DNA of 5,547 nt from Planctomycetota bacterium (GCA_024641365.1 JAHEDF010000290.1:1-5547), one strand, 5' to 3'. Numbered from the stretch's first letter, positions 1 to 5,364 are shown. The notes: generated by a model not told the origin, from the sequence alone. Numbers and translations are program-made.

Positions 1-609
1 ATGTAAATTACGCTTTAAACAGGCGATGCCATATAATCCCGATCCACCGCCAACATCTAATAACGTTGAAACACCATGTAATGGTAAACGGTTTGCTAAA
101 ATGGGACCAACATTGCGTGCGCGACTTGCTAAAGCCATGGTCAAACGTCGTGCGCTGGCCGCGTGATCCATGGCTGAATCCATGCCATCACGAAAAATAA
201 ATGCTGCGCCGCCATCATCAGCAGCAAATCCTTTTGGTTTATTATCCCGTAATCGTTCAACCATTGCCATAACGCCGGGCATATCTGCTGATAAACCGAC
301 ATAATCATCTATCGCAAATTGACCGCCAGAAACTAAATGCTCTTGTGCTAATTCACTTAATGCTAATTGACCGTCGCGATCAACTAACATACCCATTGCT
401 TTTAAGACGGTAAACATCACGTGAGCTGGTCGCTCTGCTAGGCCAATGGCAGCACGTAAATCAGTGAAGCTCAATGGACCTTGTGCGAGTCGATCAAAAA
501 CTTTGAAATGGGCACTGGCGGCAATTAATAATTCACTGCCTAAATGCGCACGATGAAAATCAAAAATTGGTGTGGGATCGGTCAGCGGAGGCGTCAGTGG
601 ATTAGTCAT
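1..609 (-). CDS. SAM-dependent O-methyltransferase, winged-helix type (3' end outside the window)
   Basis: This leftward frame is open for 203 codons from ATG at 609 to the window edge, so the C-terminal half is missing. Residues about 25-95 look like the winged-helix dimerisation domain found at the N-terminus of plant- and bacterial-type small-molecule O-methyltransferases, including a stretch LFK-like 'MFTVLKAMGML' at 65-75. A helical linker follows. Residues 183-191, LLDVGGGSG, are SAM-binding motif I of the Rossmann fold. By family the enzyme would move a methyl group from SAM to a hydroxyl of a small molecule; the substrate cannot be told because the catalytic His/Glu region lies beyond the edge. 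No other start is available upstream: the frame holds no ATG, GTG or TTG before a stop at 682-684. The ATG at 609 has no Shine-Dalgarno sequence, but a short frame with a good one ends just inside this gene (see 602-685). The family call is firm, the exact function unknown. Confidence 0.85.
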   Translation of the reverse strand, partial: MTNPLTPPLTDPTPIFDFHRAHLGSELLIAASAHFKVFDRLAQGPLSFTDLRAAIGLAERPAHVMFTVLKAMGMLVDRDGQLALSELAQEHLVSGGQFAIDDYVGLSADMPGVMAMVERLRDNKPKGFAADDGGAAFIFRDGMDSAMDHAASARRLTMALASRARNVGPILANRLPLHGVSTLLDVGGGSGLYGIACLKRNLH

Positions 610-685
610 GATGCGAGGTTCTAGAGCGGTGCCGCCGCAATTGAAAGCGAGAGCCGTGCCATGATCTCCTCGCTTGAGCGATCAT
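602..685 (-). CDS. Possible 27-residue Arg/His-rich leader peptide upstream of the methyltransferase
   Basis: The frame starts at ATG 685 and ends at TAA 602-604, encoding 27 residues with seven Arg and four His (MIAQARRSWHGSRFQLRRHR at the start). AAGGAG at 692-697 sits 6 bases before the ATG, the best Shine-Dalgarno match in this intergenic stretch. The stop codon lies 5 bases downstream of the A of the methyltransferase start, which itself lacks a ribosome binding site. This is the layout expected for translational coupling by termination-reinitiation. I infer that the frame is translated mainly to deliver ribosomes to the methyltransferase; it could instead be a sensing leader. No homolog is recognised and the frame is short enough to be chance. 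Confidence 0.4.
   Translation of the reverse strand: MIAQARRSWHGSRFQLRRHRSRTSHHD
661..685. repeat. Imperfect palindrome between the divergent genes
   Basis: ATGATC at 661-666 and CGCT at 671-674 are matched by AGCG at 677-680 and ATCAT at 681-685, with a TCCT insertion breaking the left arm. A competing stem can form from AAGCGAG (645-651) and CTCGCTT (669-675). The right arm covers the start of the 27-codon frame, so it may be an operator or an RNA hairpin. No regulator is encoded nearby. Confidence 0.3.
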
Positions 686-691
686 ATGCCG

Positions 692-697
692 CTCCTT
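692..697 (-). promoter_or_regulatory. Ribosome binding site of the 27-codon frame
   Basis: On the minus strand this reads AAGGAG, 6 bases before the ATG at 685. It is not at a usable distance from the methyltransferase ATG at 609, so if it works at all it works for the short frame. Confidence 0.45.
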
Positions 698-710
698 ACT
701 CTTCTTACAA

Positions 711-717
711 AGAGAGG
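711..717 (+). promoter_or_regulatory. Ribosome binding site that fixes the start at 724
   Basis: AGAGAGG lies 6 bases before ATG 724. The longer in-frame start at 661 has no Shine-Dalgarno sequence, and the 21 residues it would add are not membrane- or signal-like and run into the divergent gene's leader region. The start at 724 is therefore preferred. Confidence 0.7.
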
Positions 718-723
718 CTCGTA

Positions 724-1428
724 ATGTCACAGGACCAACAGCCACATAAAGCAAAAAGTACATTTATTCCGTGGCTGATTGCATTTCTGGCAATTATAGG
801 TGCCGTAATTGTTCTCTACCAGTCGCGGATGCTATCGAATAACATACAAAATAAACCCAATAGTTCATCAAATAACGGTCAGGAGATGGAGGCATTACAC
901 GCTGAAATTACTAAAATTAAACAGCGTCTCGTTGCATCTGAAAAATTGGTTACTGAAATCGCTGATCTCGAACGAGTTTTAAGTGATGCGCAAAGTGCTT
1001 TAGCGGAGCGCGATCGTGAAATAGCAGCCGCTCAGGCAGAAATTAAAGCGCTTAAATCTTCACCATCTGCAACTACATCGTCGTCGTTAGCTGATCAATT
1101 AAGTTCGTATTTAAAACAACAGCACACACCGCATTTGTTGATGCTGATGAAAGAGCGCAATATTGGACTCGTCATATCCGCGACCGAACAACAAGCCGTG
1201 CTGCTCCTCTGCCAACCTTTCCCCACTGAGGACAACGGCGCTGGCCTTGAGTTATGGAGTTTGTCGCCTCAACCTCAGCGCTTGGCAGTTATCACAAGCA
1301 CCACAACGGCTTTTACCTGGCCAGCCAATGTCTCAATCAACACACCAATAAGCCTCCATTGGGCGTCAGGTGACCAGGCACCAGGACCGGCTTTTGCCCA
1401 CAGCACACAGGTAACCTTTAGCAAATAA
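724..1428 (+). CDS. Single-pass membrane protein with coiled coil and RskA-like C-terminal domain
   Basis: The product has 234 residues from the preferred start. A short charged N-terminus (1-13) is followed by one membrane segment at about 14-32 (FIPWLIAFLAIIGAVIVLY), then a Ser/Asn-rich linker (38-52), a heptad-like Glu/Lys/Leu-rich coiled coil (53-111), a Ser/Thr linker (112-121) and a C-terminal globular domain (about 122-234). The positively charged N-terminus suggests that the coiled coil and last domain are periplasmic. The last domain carries a pattern of the RskA anti-sigma-K family: LELW at 175-178, followed by LAVITSTTTAFTWP, then SLHWASGDQAPGPAFA at 210-225, comparable to the family's 'LAVSLEP-GGSP-GPV' stretch. 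This similarity was judged by eye and is weak. There is no cytoplasmic anti-sigma (zinc-finger) region before the membrane segment and no ECF sigma gene beside it. It could be a stand-alone envelope protein rather than a regulator. Function unknown. Confidence 0.75.
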   Translation: MSQDQQPHKAKSTFIPWLIAFLAIIGAVIVLYQSRMLSNNIQNKPNSSSNNGQEMEALHAEITKIKQRLVASEKLVTEIADLERVLSDAQSALAERDREIAAAQAEIKALKSSPSATTSSSLADQLSSYLKQQHTPHLLMLMKERNIGLVISATEQQAVLLLCQPFPTEDNGAGLELWSLSPQPQRLAVITSTTTAFTWPANVSINTPISLHWASGDQAPGPAFAHSTQVTFSK

Positions 1429-1460
1429 CCCCAGCAAATCCTGAAACGGTGCGTATACTT

Positions 1461-1474
1461 CAGCAAATATGCTG
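1461..1474. repeat. Short hairpin downstream of the membrane-protein gene
   Basis: CAGCA and TGCTG form a perfect 5-bp stem around the loop AATA, 33 bases after the stop codon at 1428. Without a following T-run it is at best a weak terminator or an mRNA 3' end stabiliser. Confidence 0.3.
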
Positions 1475-1524
1475 GTAATCACTGAGTACCATTGTTCATG
1501 AAGCCAAAGCGCCTTACAGCTTGC

Positions 1525-1545
1525 GCTGGCAAACTTTTCGCCAGC
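1525..1545. repeat. 6-bp perfect stem with 9-base loop
   Basis: GCTGGC (1525-1530) pairs with GCCAGC (1540-1545) around AAACTTTTC. An alternative stem, AGCGC (1508-1512) with GCGCT (1523-1527), shares bases with it, so the two are mutually exclusive in RNA. It lies upstream of the desaturase promoter, so it would be in the 3' tail of the upstream transcript. No T-tract follows. Confidence 0.3.
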
Positions 1546-1584
1546 ATACGCCGCCTTCCTGCGTACTTACTCAGATTTCCTGCT

Positions 1585-1612
1585 TAGACCGTTTAACCTT
1601 ATATCCTATAAT
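1585..1612 (+). promoter_or_regulatory. Sigma-70-type promoter of the desaturase gene
   Basis: A perfect -10 hexamer TATAAT at 1607-1612 is preceded by TAGACC at 1585-1590, which matches four of six bases of TTGACA, with a 16-base spacer. Transcription would start near 1619 and leave a leader of about 85 bases before the desaturase ATG. Confidence 0.6.
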
Positions 1613-1625
1613 GACTTACATTATA
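1607..1625. promoter_or_regulatory. Perfect palindrome over the -10 box and start point, likely operator
   Basis: TATAATG (1607-1613) and CATTATA (1619-1625) are exact inverted repeats around ACTTA. The left arm is the -10 box itself and the right arm covers the expected transcription start, so a dimeric repressor bound here would block RNA polymerase. The sequence does not resemble the E. coli FabR site as I know it. No regulator gene is in the window. A/T-rich palindromes can also arise by chance around -10 boxes. Confidence 0.45.
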
Positions 1626-1703
1626 TGGCTCGGTATTTAGCTCTTCACTTTCTCCCGCTATATTGACCTCAATTGCCCTAAACTTACTTCTGGTTTTGCC
1701 TAC

Positions 1704-2738
1704 ATGAACGCACCCATTGATACTTTGCCGCCTGCGGAACCAGCTACAACGCCAGTTGAAGCCGAATTGCCACCGCCGCCATCAATAATGATTCGTATGT
1801 TGCGTACGGTGCGAGTATGGTTTGATAGTCACTCCAGCATGCAATCTGAAGCAGATGGCAGAGTTCCACTTAAAGTGGACTGGCTACGTCTTTTGCCGTT
1901 CATTGGCGTCCACTTTGCTTGTTTAAGTGTGTATTGGGTCGGATGGAGTTGGGTCGCTGTCGGCGTCGCCCTAGGCATGTACGTACTGCGCATGTTTGCT
2001 ATCACTGGCTTTTACCATCGCTATTTTTCACATCGTACTTTTACCACTAGTCGCGTCATGCAATTCTTAATGGGCTGCATGGGAAATAGTTCGGTGCAGC
2101 GCGGACCATTGTGGTGGGCTGCTCATCATCGCCATCATCACAAATACAGTGATAAACCAGAAGACAGCCATAGTCCGCGCCAGCACGGATTTTGGTGGGC
2201 TCATGTCGGATGGATCAGCGCACATGCCAATTTCCGGACCGACATGAAATCAGTACCGGACCTTGCCAAATATCCTGAATTAGTTTTGTTAGATCGTTTT
2301 GATACCACAATCCCAATATTATTGGGTGTCGGCATGTTTTTCCTCGGCTATGGTCTCAACATGTGGTGGCCCGAACTCGGCACCAGCGGCGGACAAATGT
2401 TGGTGTGGGGTTTCTTTATTTCGACCGTCGCCGTCGCACATGGCACCTTCACGGTAAATTCACTGACCCACATTTGGGGTAAACAAGATTATCCTTCAAA
2501 CGACGATAGTAAAAACAGCTTGCTTATCGCCTTAATTACCTTGGGTGAAGGCTGGCATAATAACCACCACTATTATCAATCCACGGTACGCCAAGGCTTC
2601 CGCTGGTGGCAAATAGACATCACTTATTATGGACTGTGGATGATGTCAAAACTCGGATTAATCTGGAATTTAAAACCCGTACCAGCTAAAGTTGTCGCTG
2701 ATCGTGGAAAATTGTTAGAGCAGGAACCTGCTGCGTAA
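1704..2738 (+). CDS. Membrane fatty-acid desaturase, delta-9 (acyl-CoA/acyl-lipid) type
   Basis: This 344-residue protein belongs to the membrane di-iron desaturases, which use O2 and electrons from a redox partner to place a cis double bond (typically delta-9) in a saturated acyl chain and so control membrane fluidity. All three histidine boxes are present: HRYFSH at 105-110, HHRHHH at 141-146 (within WWAAHHRHHHKYSD) and HNNHH at 285-289, plus the extra family motif NSLTHIWG at 252-259. Hydrophobic segments at about 63-82, 83-103, 203-222 and 230-250 fit the usual four-helix hairpin topology, with the His boxes facing the cytoplasm. A Pro-rich stretch of about 28 residues precedes the conserved part. 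An internal start at Met29 is conceivable, but neither start has a clear Shine-Dalgarno sequence. No fused cytochrome b5 or ferredoxin domain and no reductase gene is seen. It has its own promoter with a palindrome over the -10 box. Exact regiospecificity and acyl carrier are inferred from family only. Confidence 0.93.
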   Translation: MNAPIDTLPPAEPATTPVEAELPPPPSIMIRMLRTVRVWFDSHSSMQSEADGRVPLKVDWLRLLPFIGVHFACLSVYWVGWSWVAVGVALGMYVLRMFAITGFYHRYFSHRTFTTSRVMQFLMGCMGNSSVQRGPLWWAAHHRHHHKYSDKPEDSHSPRQHGFWWAHVGWISAHANFRTDMKSVPDLAKYPELVLLDRFDTTIPILLGVGMFFLGYGLNMWWPELGTSGGQMLVWGFFISTVAVAHGTFTVNSLTHIWGKQDYPSNDDSKNSLLIALITLGEGWHNNHHYYQSTVRQGFRWWQIDITYYGLWMMSKLGLIWNLKPVPAKVVADRGKLLEQEPAA

Positions 2739-2748
2739 TTATTAATAG

Positions 2749-2772
2749 AATTTTTAACCGAGATTAAAAATT
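2749..2772. terminator. A/T-only inverted repeat between convergent genes, possible bidirectional terminator
   Basis: AATTTTTAA (2749-2757) and TTAAAAATT (2764-2772) are perfect 9-base inverted repeats around CCGAGA. The repeat begins 11 bases after the desaturase stop and overlaps the TAA of the leftward ATPase gene (2771-2773). Each strand ends the stem with a run of A/T. The stem has no G-C pairs, so it would be weak for an intrinsic terminator, but its place between convergent genes supports the role. Confidence 0.45.
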
Positions 2773-4420
2773 ACCGTCTGAGCGATTCCGGAACAAATTC
2801 TGGATCCGATGCTTCGGCAATAGCAAGGTCGATTTGAAATTGCATCGTCGCTGCGGGAATGGGGCTTTGATACCCCGTTAAGCAATCTCGTAAGGCTTCA
2901 ATTGGCGTCTGGTTTTCCGTGCGCGATAGACGGTACGCTTTTACCGCTATGGCTTCTGCAGCACCCGGGGTCAACAAGTGAGGCACGATTGGTTCGAGGG
3001 TCGCGGCTTCTTCATCACTAATAATTAATTCGCGGCGCTTACCAAGCGCACGTAATAAGCGTAATCCCTGTGCCGCCGTTGTGGTCGGGAAAATAGGTAT
3101 GCGCACATCTATACGACCTGGGCGTTTCAAATCGACCTCAATTAAATCGGGTCGACTGCTCGCTAATATCCACACCACTTTACCACGATTTTGTGTGTCT
3201 GACATTTCTTCTGCCATCATGGCATAAATGCGACCATTTATGCCACCGGCATCATTGCCACCTTGATCACGTTTTCCTAAGGCTTGGTCTGCTTCATCAA
3301 TAAAAACAAAACAGCGACCTAAAGCATGAATGAGGCGGAATATTTTTTCTAAATTACCTTCCGTCGACCCGACCCATTTATCGCGGAAATTTTTTAGCTT
3401 CACTACCGGAACACCTGCTTCACCGGCTAAACATTCGACCAAAAATGTTTTTCCGGTGCCTACTGGCCCGCACAATAAATACCCCATTGGCATGGCTTGT
3501 AATTCACCTTGTTTCCACAAGGCTACATCTTGGCGTAACCATTTTTTAATTGGTTCACCAGCTTCATAGTCATCTAAACTGCGATGTGATTCAATAAATT
3601 CGATAAGTCCGGCGCATTCTCGTTCCACCATTAATTTTTTGATGCTGAGTAAATCGGCTTCCACCAATGGATTGTTGGTGTGTTCGCGTAATTTTAATAA
3701 GGCTTCCAAGGCACTAAGCGTTGTACCGGCTAATAATGCTGCTGGTTTTGCAAAATCTTCAACAAACGCACTTAACGCCTTGGGGTATTGTGCTTTTAAT
3801 AATTTGAGCGTCGCGGCAATTTCTTCTGCTGATGGCAAGGGAATGCTAACCCTCGTAGCACGTGGATTTGCTGCGACGAGCGGATGCAAATCACTCATGT
3901 TGTCAGCCATTAAAAAAGTAGCGACAGCTTGTTCAGCAATGGCGCCATCACTGGCCCAATCACGAATTAGGCTGGCCATCGCATTTGTTTCCGCTGCTTT
4001 ATACGGAGTCGCTGGTACCATTAAATCCGCAGAGCGAATTAATACCCCAACCTGGGTACGACCTTGTCCTAACCGTGCTAAATTCGCGGTGTAGCGCAAA
4101 TAATGGGTAATGAGATCAACCGCTTCTTTCGCGCCGCGTGGCATAGTTGGCGCGTCTTTCATGCGCGACCATTTAGCAATAACATCGCCACCACGTTCAA
4201 CGCGCAGTCCATTGCCTAAATCATAACTAAACACCACATCAAAACGTGGCAGCATCACCTTAATTAAAAAATCATTGAGCGAGCCGAGTTGACCACCCTC
4301 TATCGGCAAAACCATGCGATCATGGACATTACCTGCCAATATAAATTGTGCGGTTGCACCACTTTCGTAACCAGTAATTAAATCTTTTGCCCACGCGGGC
4401 AGCGCCGGTGATTGGCTCAT
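2771..4420 (-). CDS. Two-domain AAA+ ATPase, probable partner of the PspA-like protein
   Basis: From ATG 4420 the product has 549 residues. The C-terminal half is a complete AAA domain: Walker A GPVGTGKT at 318-325; a Gly-containing loop and helix DKWVGSTEGNLEKIF at 347-361; Walker B FVFIDEAD at 371-378 with catalytic Glu376; a sensor-1 strand WILASSRPD at 417-425 with Ser where Asn is usual; arginine-finger-like Arg433 and Arg436 in DLKRPGRID; and a sensor-2 helix LTPGAAEAIAVKAYR at 483-497. This pattern is that of ring-forming classical AAA unfoldases such as Vps4, katanin and FtsH. Residues about 1-200 look like a degenerate AAA domain: GNVHD at 30-34 where a P-loop would lie, a Walker-B-like strand VGVLIRSADLMVP at 124-136, and a sensor-1-like stretch ATFLMADNMSDLHP at 167-180. 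No signal peptide or membrane segment is seen, so it is cytoplasmic. A GTG at 4462 would add 14 residues but lacks a good ribosome site. The gene follows pspA after 113 bases on the same strand. I infer that it remodels PspA polymers. Confidence 0.88.
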   Translation of the reverse strand: MSQSPALPAWAKDLITGYESGATAQFILAGNVHDRMVLPIEGGQLGSLNDFLIKVMLPRFDVVFSYDLGNGLRVERGGDVIAKWSRMKDAPTMPRGAKEAVDLITHYLRYTANLARLGQGRTQVGVLIRSADLMVPATPYKAAETNAMASLIRDWASDGAIAEQAVATFLMADNMSDLHPLVAANPRATRVSIPLPSAEEIAATLKLLKAQYPKALSAFVEDFAKPAALLAGTTLSALEALLKLREHTNNPLVEADLLSIKKLMVERECAGLIEFIESHRSLDDYEAGEPIKKWLRQDVALWKQGELQAMPMGYLLCGPVGTGKTFLVECLAGEAGVPVVKLKNFRDKWVGSTEGNLEKIFRLIHALGRCFVFIDEADQALGKRDQGGNDAGGINGRIYAMMAEEMSDTQNRGKVVWILASSRPDLIEVDLKRPGRIDVRIPIFPTTTAAQGLRLLRALGKRRELIISDEEAATLEPIVPHLLTPGAAEAIAVKAYRLSRTENQTPIEALRDCLTGYQSPIPAATMQFQIDLAIAEASDPEFVPESLRR

Positions 4421-4426
4421 TGCGTT

Positions 4427-4430
4427 ACCT
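4427..4430 (-). promoter_or_regulatory. Ribosome binding site that favours the ATPase start at 4420
   Basis: The minus strand reads CAGGTAACGCA before ATG 4420; the core AGGT is 6 bases from the start. The upstream in-frame GTG at 4462 is preceded by TTTCCTC, with no purine-rich site. Confidence 0.5.
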
Positions 4431-4479
4431 GTAATAAAATACCTGCCTGACCACGTAGCCACGAGGAAAGTATTTTTCC

Positions 4480-4503
4480 ATGACTACATACTGTGACAGT
4501 CAT
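4480..4503. repeat. Inverted repeat in the pspA-ATPase gap
   Basis: ATGACT (4480-4485) and AGTCAT (4498-4503) are exact inverted repeats 12 bases apart, with a nested CTGTGACAG palindrome at 4491-4499. It lies 60 bases before the ATPase start. It could be an operator for an internal promoter or an mRNA processing hairpin. I could not find a convincing -35/-10 pair with it. Confidence 0.35.
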
Positions 4504-4517
4504 ATACTATTCCTATT

Positions 4518-4551
4518 GGTCCGCTTAGCCCAATTAGCCCGCTTGCGGACC
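4518..4551. repeat. Inverted repeat spanning the pspA stop codon
   Basis: GGTCCGC (4518-4524) and GCGGACC (4545-4551) pair perfectly around 20 bases that contain the pspA TAA (4534-4536) and a TTAGCCC direct repeat (4525-4531, 4534-4540). In the leftward mRNA this G/C-rich stem closes the end of pspA and is not followed by a U-run. It may protect the pspA message or reduce read-through into the ATPase gene, setting a polymer-to-ATPase ratio. Confidence 0.4.
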
Positions 4552-5301
4552 CATGCTCTTAGGAGCAGTTTGTCCAGCATCTGCCGCTGGTGCTTCGCTC
4601 GCGGCAGGTACTGGACTACCATCTAAAGTTATACCTTCTGCTGCTGCAAAATCAGCCAGTGCCATATCGGCTAACGCTTTTTGCTCAGCCTCTTTAATAT
4701 TCACTTCATTCATGTTGAGCGAATCGCGTGCAACCCGAGCGCGACCAGCTGCTTTATTGCGTTCATCTTCCACCATTTCATGTAAGCGATTGAGCGTATC
4801 GCCAGCACCACCAATTTCGCTGATCATGCCACTGGCCATTTCGGTCATTTCTGCCATAGCCTTTTTCATCTTCATATCTTCGATGGCGCCCTTGAGCGAT
4901 TCCATTTTTGCTTTTGCCGCCGTAATTGCGACATCGCGCGATTTCATTAAATTCTTATAGGTTTCTTCCGCTTGGGTTAACTGCATGCGGTTTTCTTCTA
5001 ATTCTCTCGTTACCGTTTGTAGGCGCATGGCATATTGTGCAGCGGCATCACGACTTCCGGCACGCAAATGTGCGGTCGTCTTTGCGCGCAGGTCACGTTC
5101 TTCAGTTTCTAATTTTTTAACTTGCCCCATCAGGCGTTCGCACAAGCCAGCATGTGATGCTAACCCCTGGTTGTACTGTCCAATTTGTTTACGGAGATTT
5201 TCTTTTTCGACTTCAAGTAACGCTTCTGGGTTGCGCTTTTCGATACCAGTTATGAAAAGGCCCAAAAAGCCTTTGAACAGATTGGCGATGCGACTAAACA
5301 T
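4534..5301 (-). CDS. PspA/IM30-family membrane-remodelling protein (bacterial ESCRT-III-like)
   Basis: The 255-residue product starts with an amphipathic helix (MFSRIANLFKGFLGLFITGI, 1-20), which in PspA and Vipp1/IM30 binds negatively charged or stressed membrane. Residues 21-215 are almost entirely helical and rich in Lys, Glu, Met and Ala, typical of the long coiled-coil hairpin of this family. The segment after the first helix, EKRNPEALLEVEKENLRKQI at 21-40, is the most recognisable family stretch. A flexible Ala/Pro-rich tail covers about 225-255. Family length is about 220-260, so the protein is complete. By family it forms rings or rods on the cytoplasmic face of the inner membrane and stabilises or reshapes it under stress. 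The classical partners PspB, PspC and PspF are not in the window. Instead an AAA+ ATPase gene follows on the same strand. Start support is good: GGGAG and AAGGA lie just before ATG 5301. I do not give the symbol pspA because sequence similarity to E. coli PspA is only at family level. Confidence 0.85.
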   Translation of the reverse strand: MFSRIANLFKGFLGLFITGIEKRNPEALLEVEKENLRKQIGQYNQGLASHAGLCERLMGQVKKLETEERDLRAKTTAHLRAGSRDAAAQYAMRLQTVTRELEENRMQLTQAEETYKNLMKSRDVAITAAKAKMESLKGAIEDMKMKKAMAEMTEMASGMISEIGGAGDTLNRLHEMVEDERNKAAGRARVARDSLNMNEVNIKEAEQKALADMALADFAAAEGITLDGSPVPAASEAPAADAGQTAPKSMGPQAG

Positions 5302-5303
5302 AT

Positions 5304-5314
5304 TCCTTACTCCC
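5304..5314 (-). promoter_or_regulatory. Ribosome binding region of the PspA-like gene
   Basis: The minus strand reads GGGAGTAAGGAAT before ATG 5301. GGGAG is 8 bases and AAGGA 2 bases from the start, so the first is the better-placed site. Translation initiation should be efficient. Confidence 0.6.
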
Positions 5315-5338
5315 AGGCGCGAAGAATGGTGATTTCTA

Positions 5339-5364
5339 GCTCAGGAGCAAGGACTCCTCTGAGC
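5339..5364. repeat. Hairpin in the leader of the PspA-like gene
   Basis: GCTCA (5339-5343) and GGAG (5344-5347) pair with CTCC (5354-5357) and TGAGC (5360-5364), with a TC bulge and a CAAGGA loop. In the leftward transcript it lies 38 bases before the start and is followed by TAGAAATC rather than a U-run, so it is not a standard terminator. It may regulate or stabilise the leader, or be the binding site of a regulator. Confidence 0.4.

Larger units (their letters stand above)
1429..1703. other. Intergenic region: hairpins, desaturase promoter and leader
   Basis: The first half (to about 1550) holds three copies of AGCAAAT (1420-1426, 1433-1439, 1462-1468, the first overlapping the preceding stop) and small inverted repeats. 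None is followed by a T-tract, so I see no classic intrinsic terminator for the upstream gene. The second half contains the desaturase promoter, its palindrome and a leader of about 85 bases. No coding frame is convincing here. Confidence 0.6.

Noticed and set aside
661..723. ATG at 661 as the start of the coiled-coil membrane protein.
   Set aside because: No ribosome binding site; the extra 21 residues would push the membrane segment inward, and ATG 724 has AGAGAGG 6 bases upstream.
702..730. A possible leftward promoter with GTGACA (725-730) and TAAGAA (702-707) for the methyltransferase.
   Set aside because: The -10 match is poor and the predicted start would fall inside the ribosome binding site of the 27-codon frame.
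3639..4094. A 151-codon rightward open frame opposite the ATPase gene.
   Set aside because: It lies entirely antisense to a well-supported AAA+ gene and its product is a low-complexity Ala/Ser-rich shadow without a recognisable domain.
4421..4462. GTG at 4462 as the start of the ATPase, adding 14 residues.
   Set aside because: No Shine-Dalgarno sequence precedes it, while ATG 4420 has AGGT at a good distance and begins the sequence that looks like the conserved part.
4425..4481. An 18-codon leftward frame (ATG 4481 to TAA 4425) just upstream of the ATPase gene.
   Set aside because: It has no ribosome binding site, an unremarkable composition, and ends before the ATPase start without the overlap that would suggest coupling.
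4553..4960. A 135-codon rightward open frame opposite the PspA-like gene.
   Set aside because: It is the antisense shadow of an Ala-rich helical protein and has no domain or ribosome site of its own.
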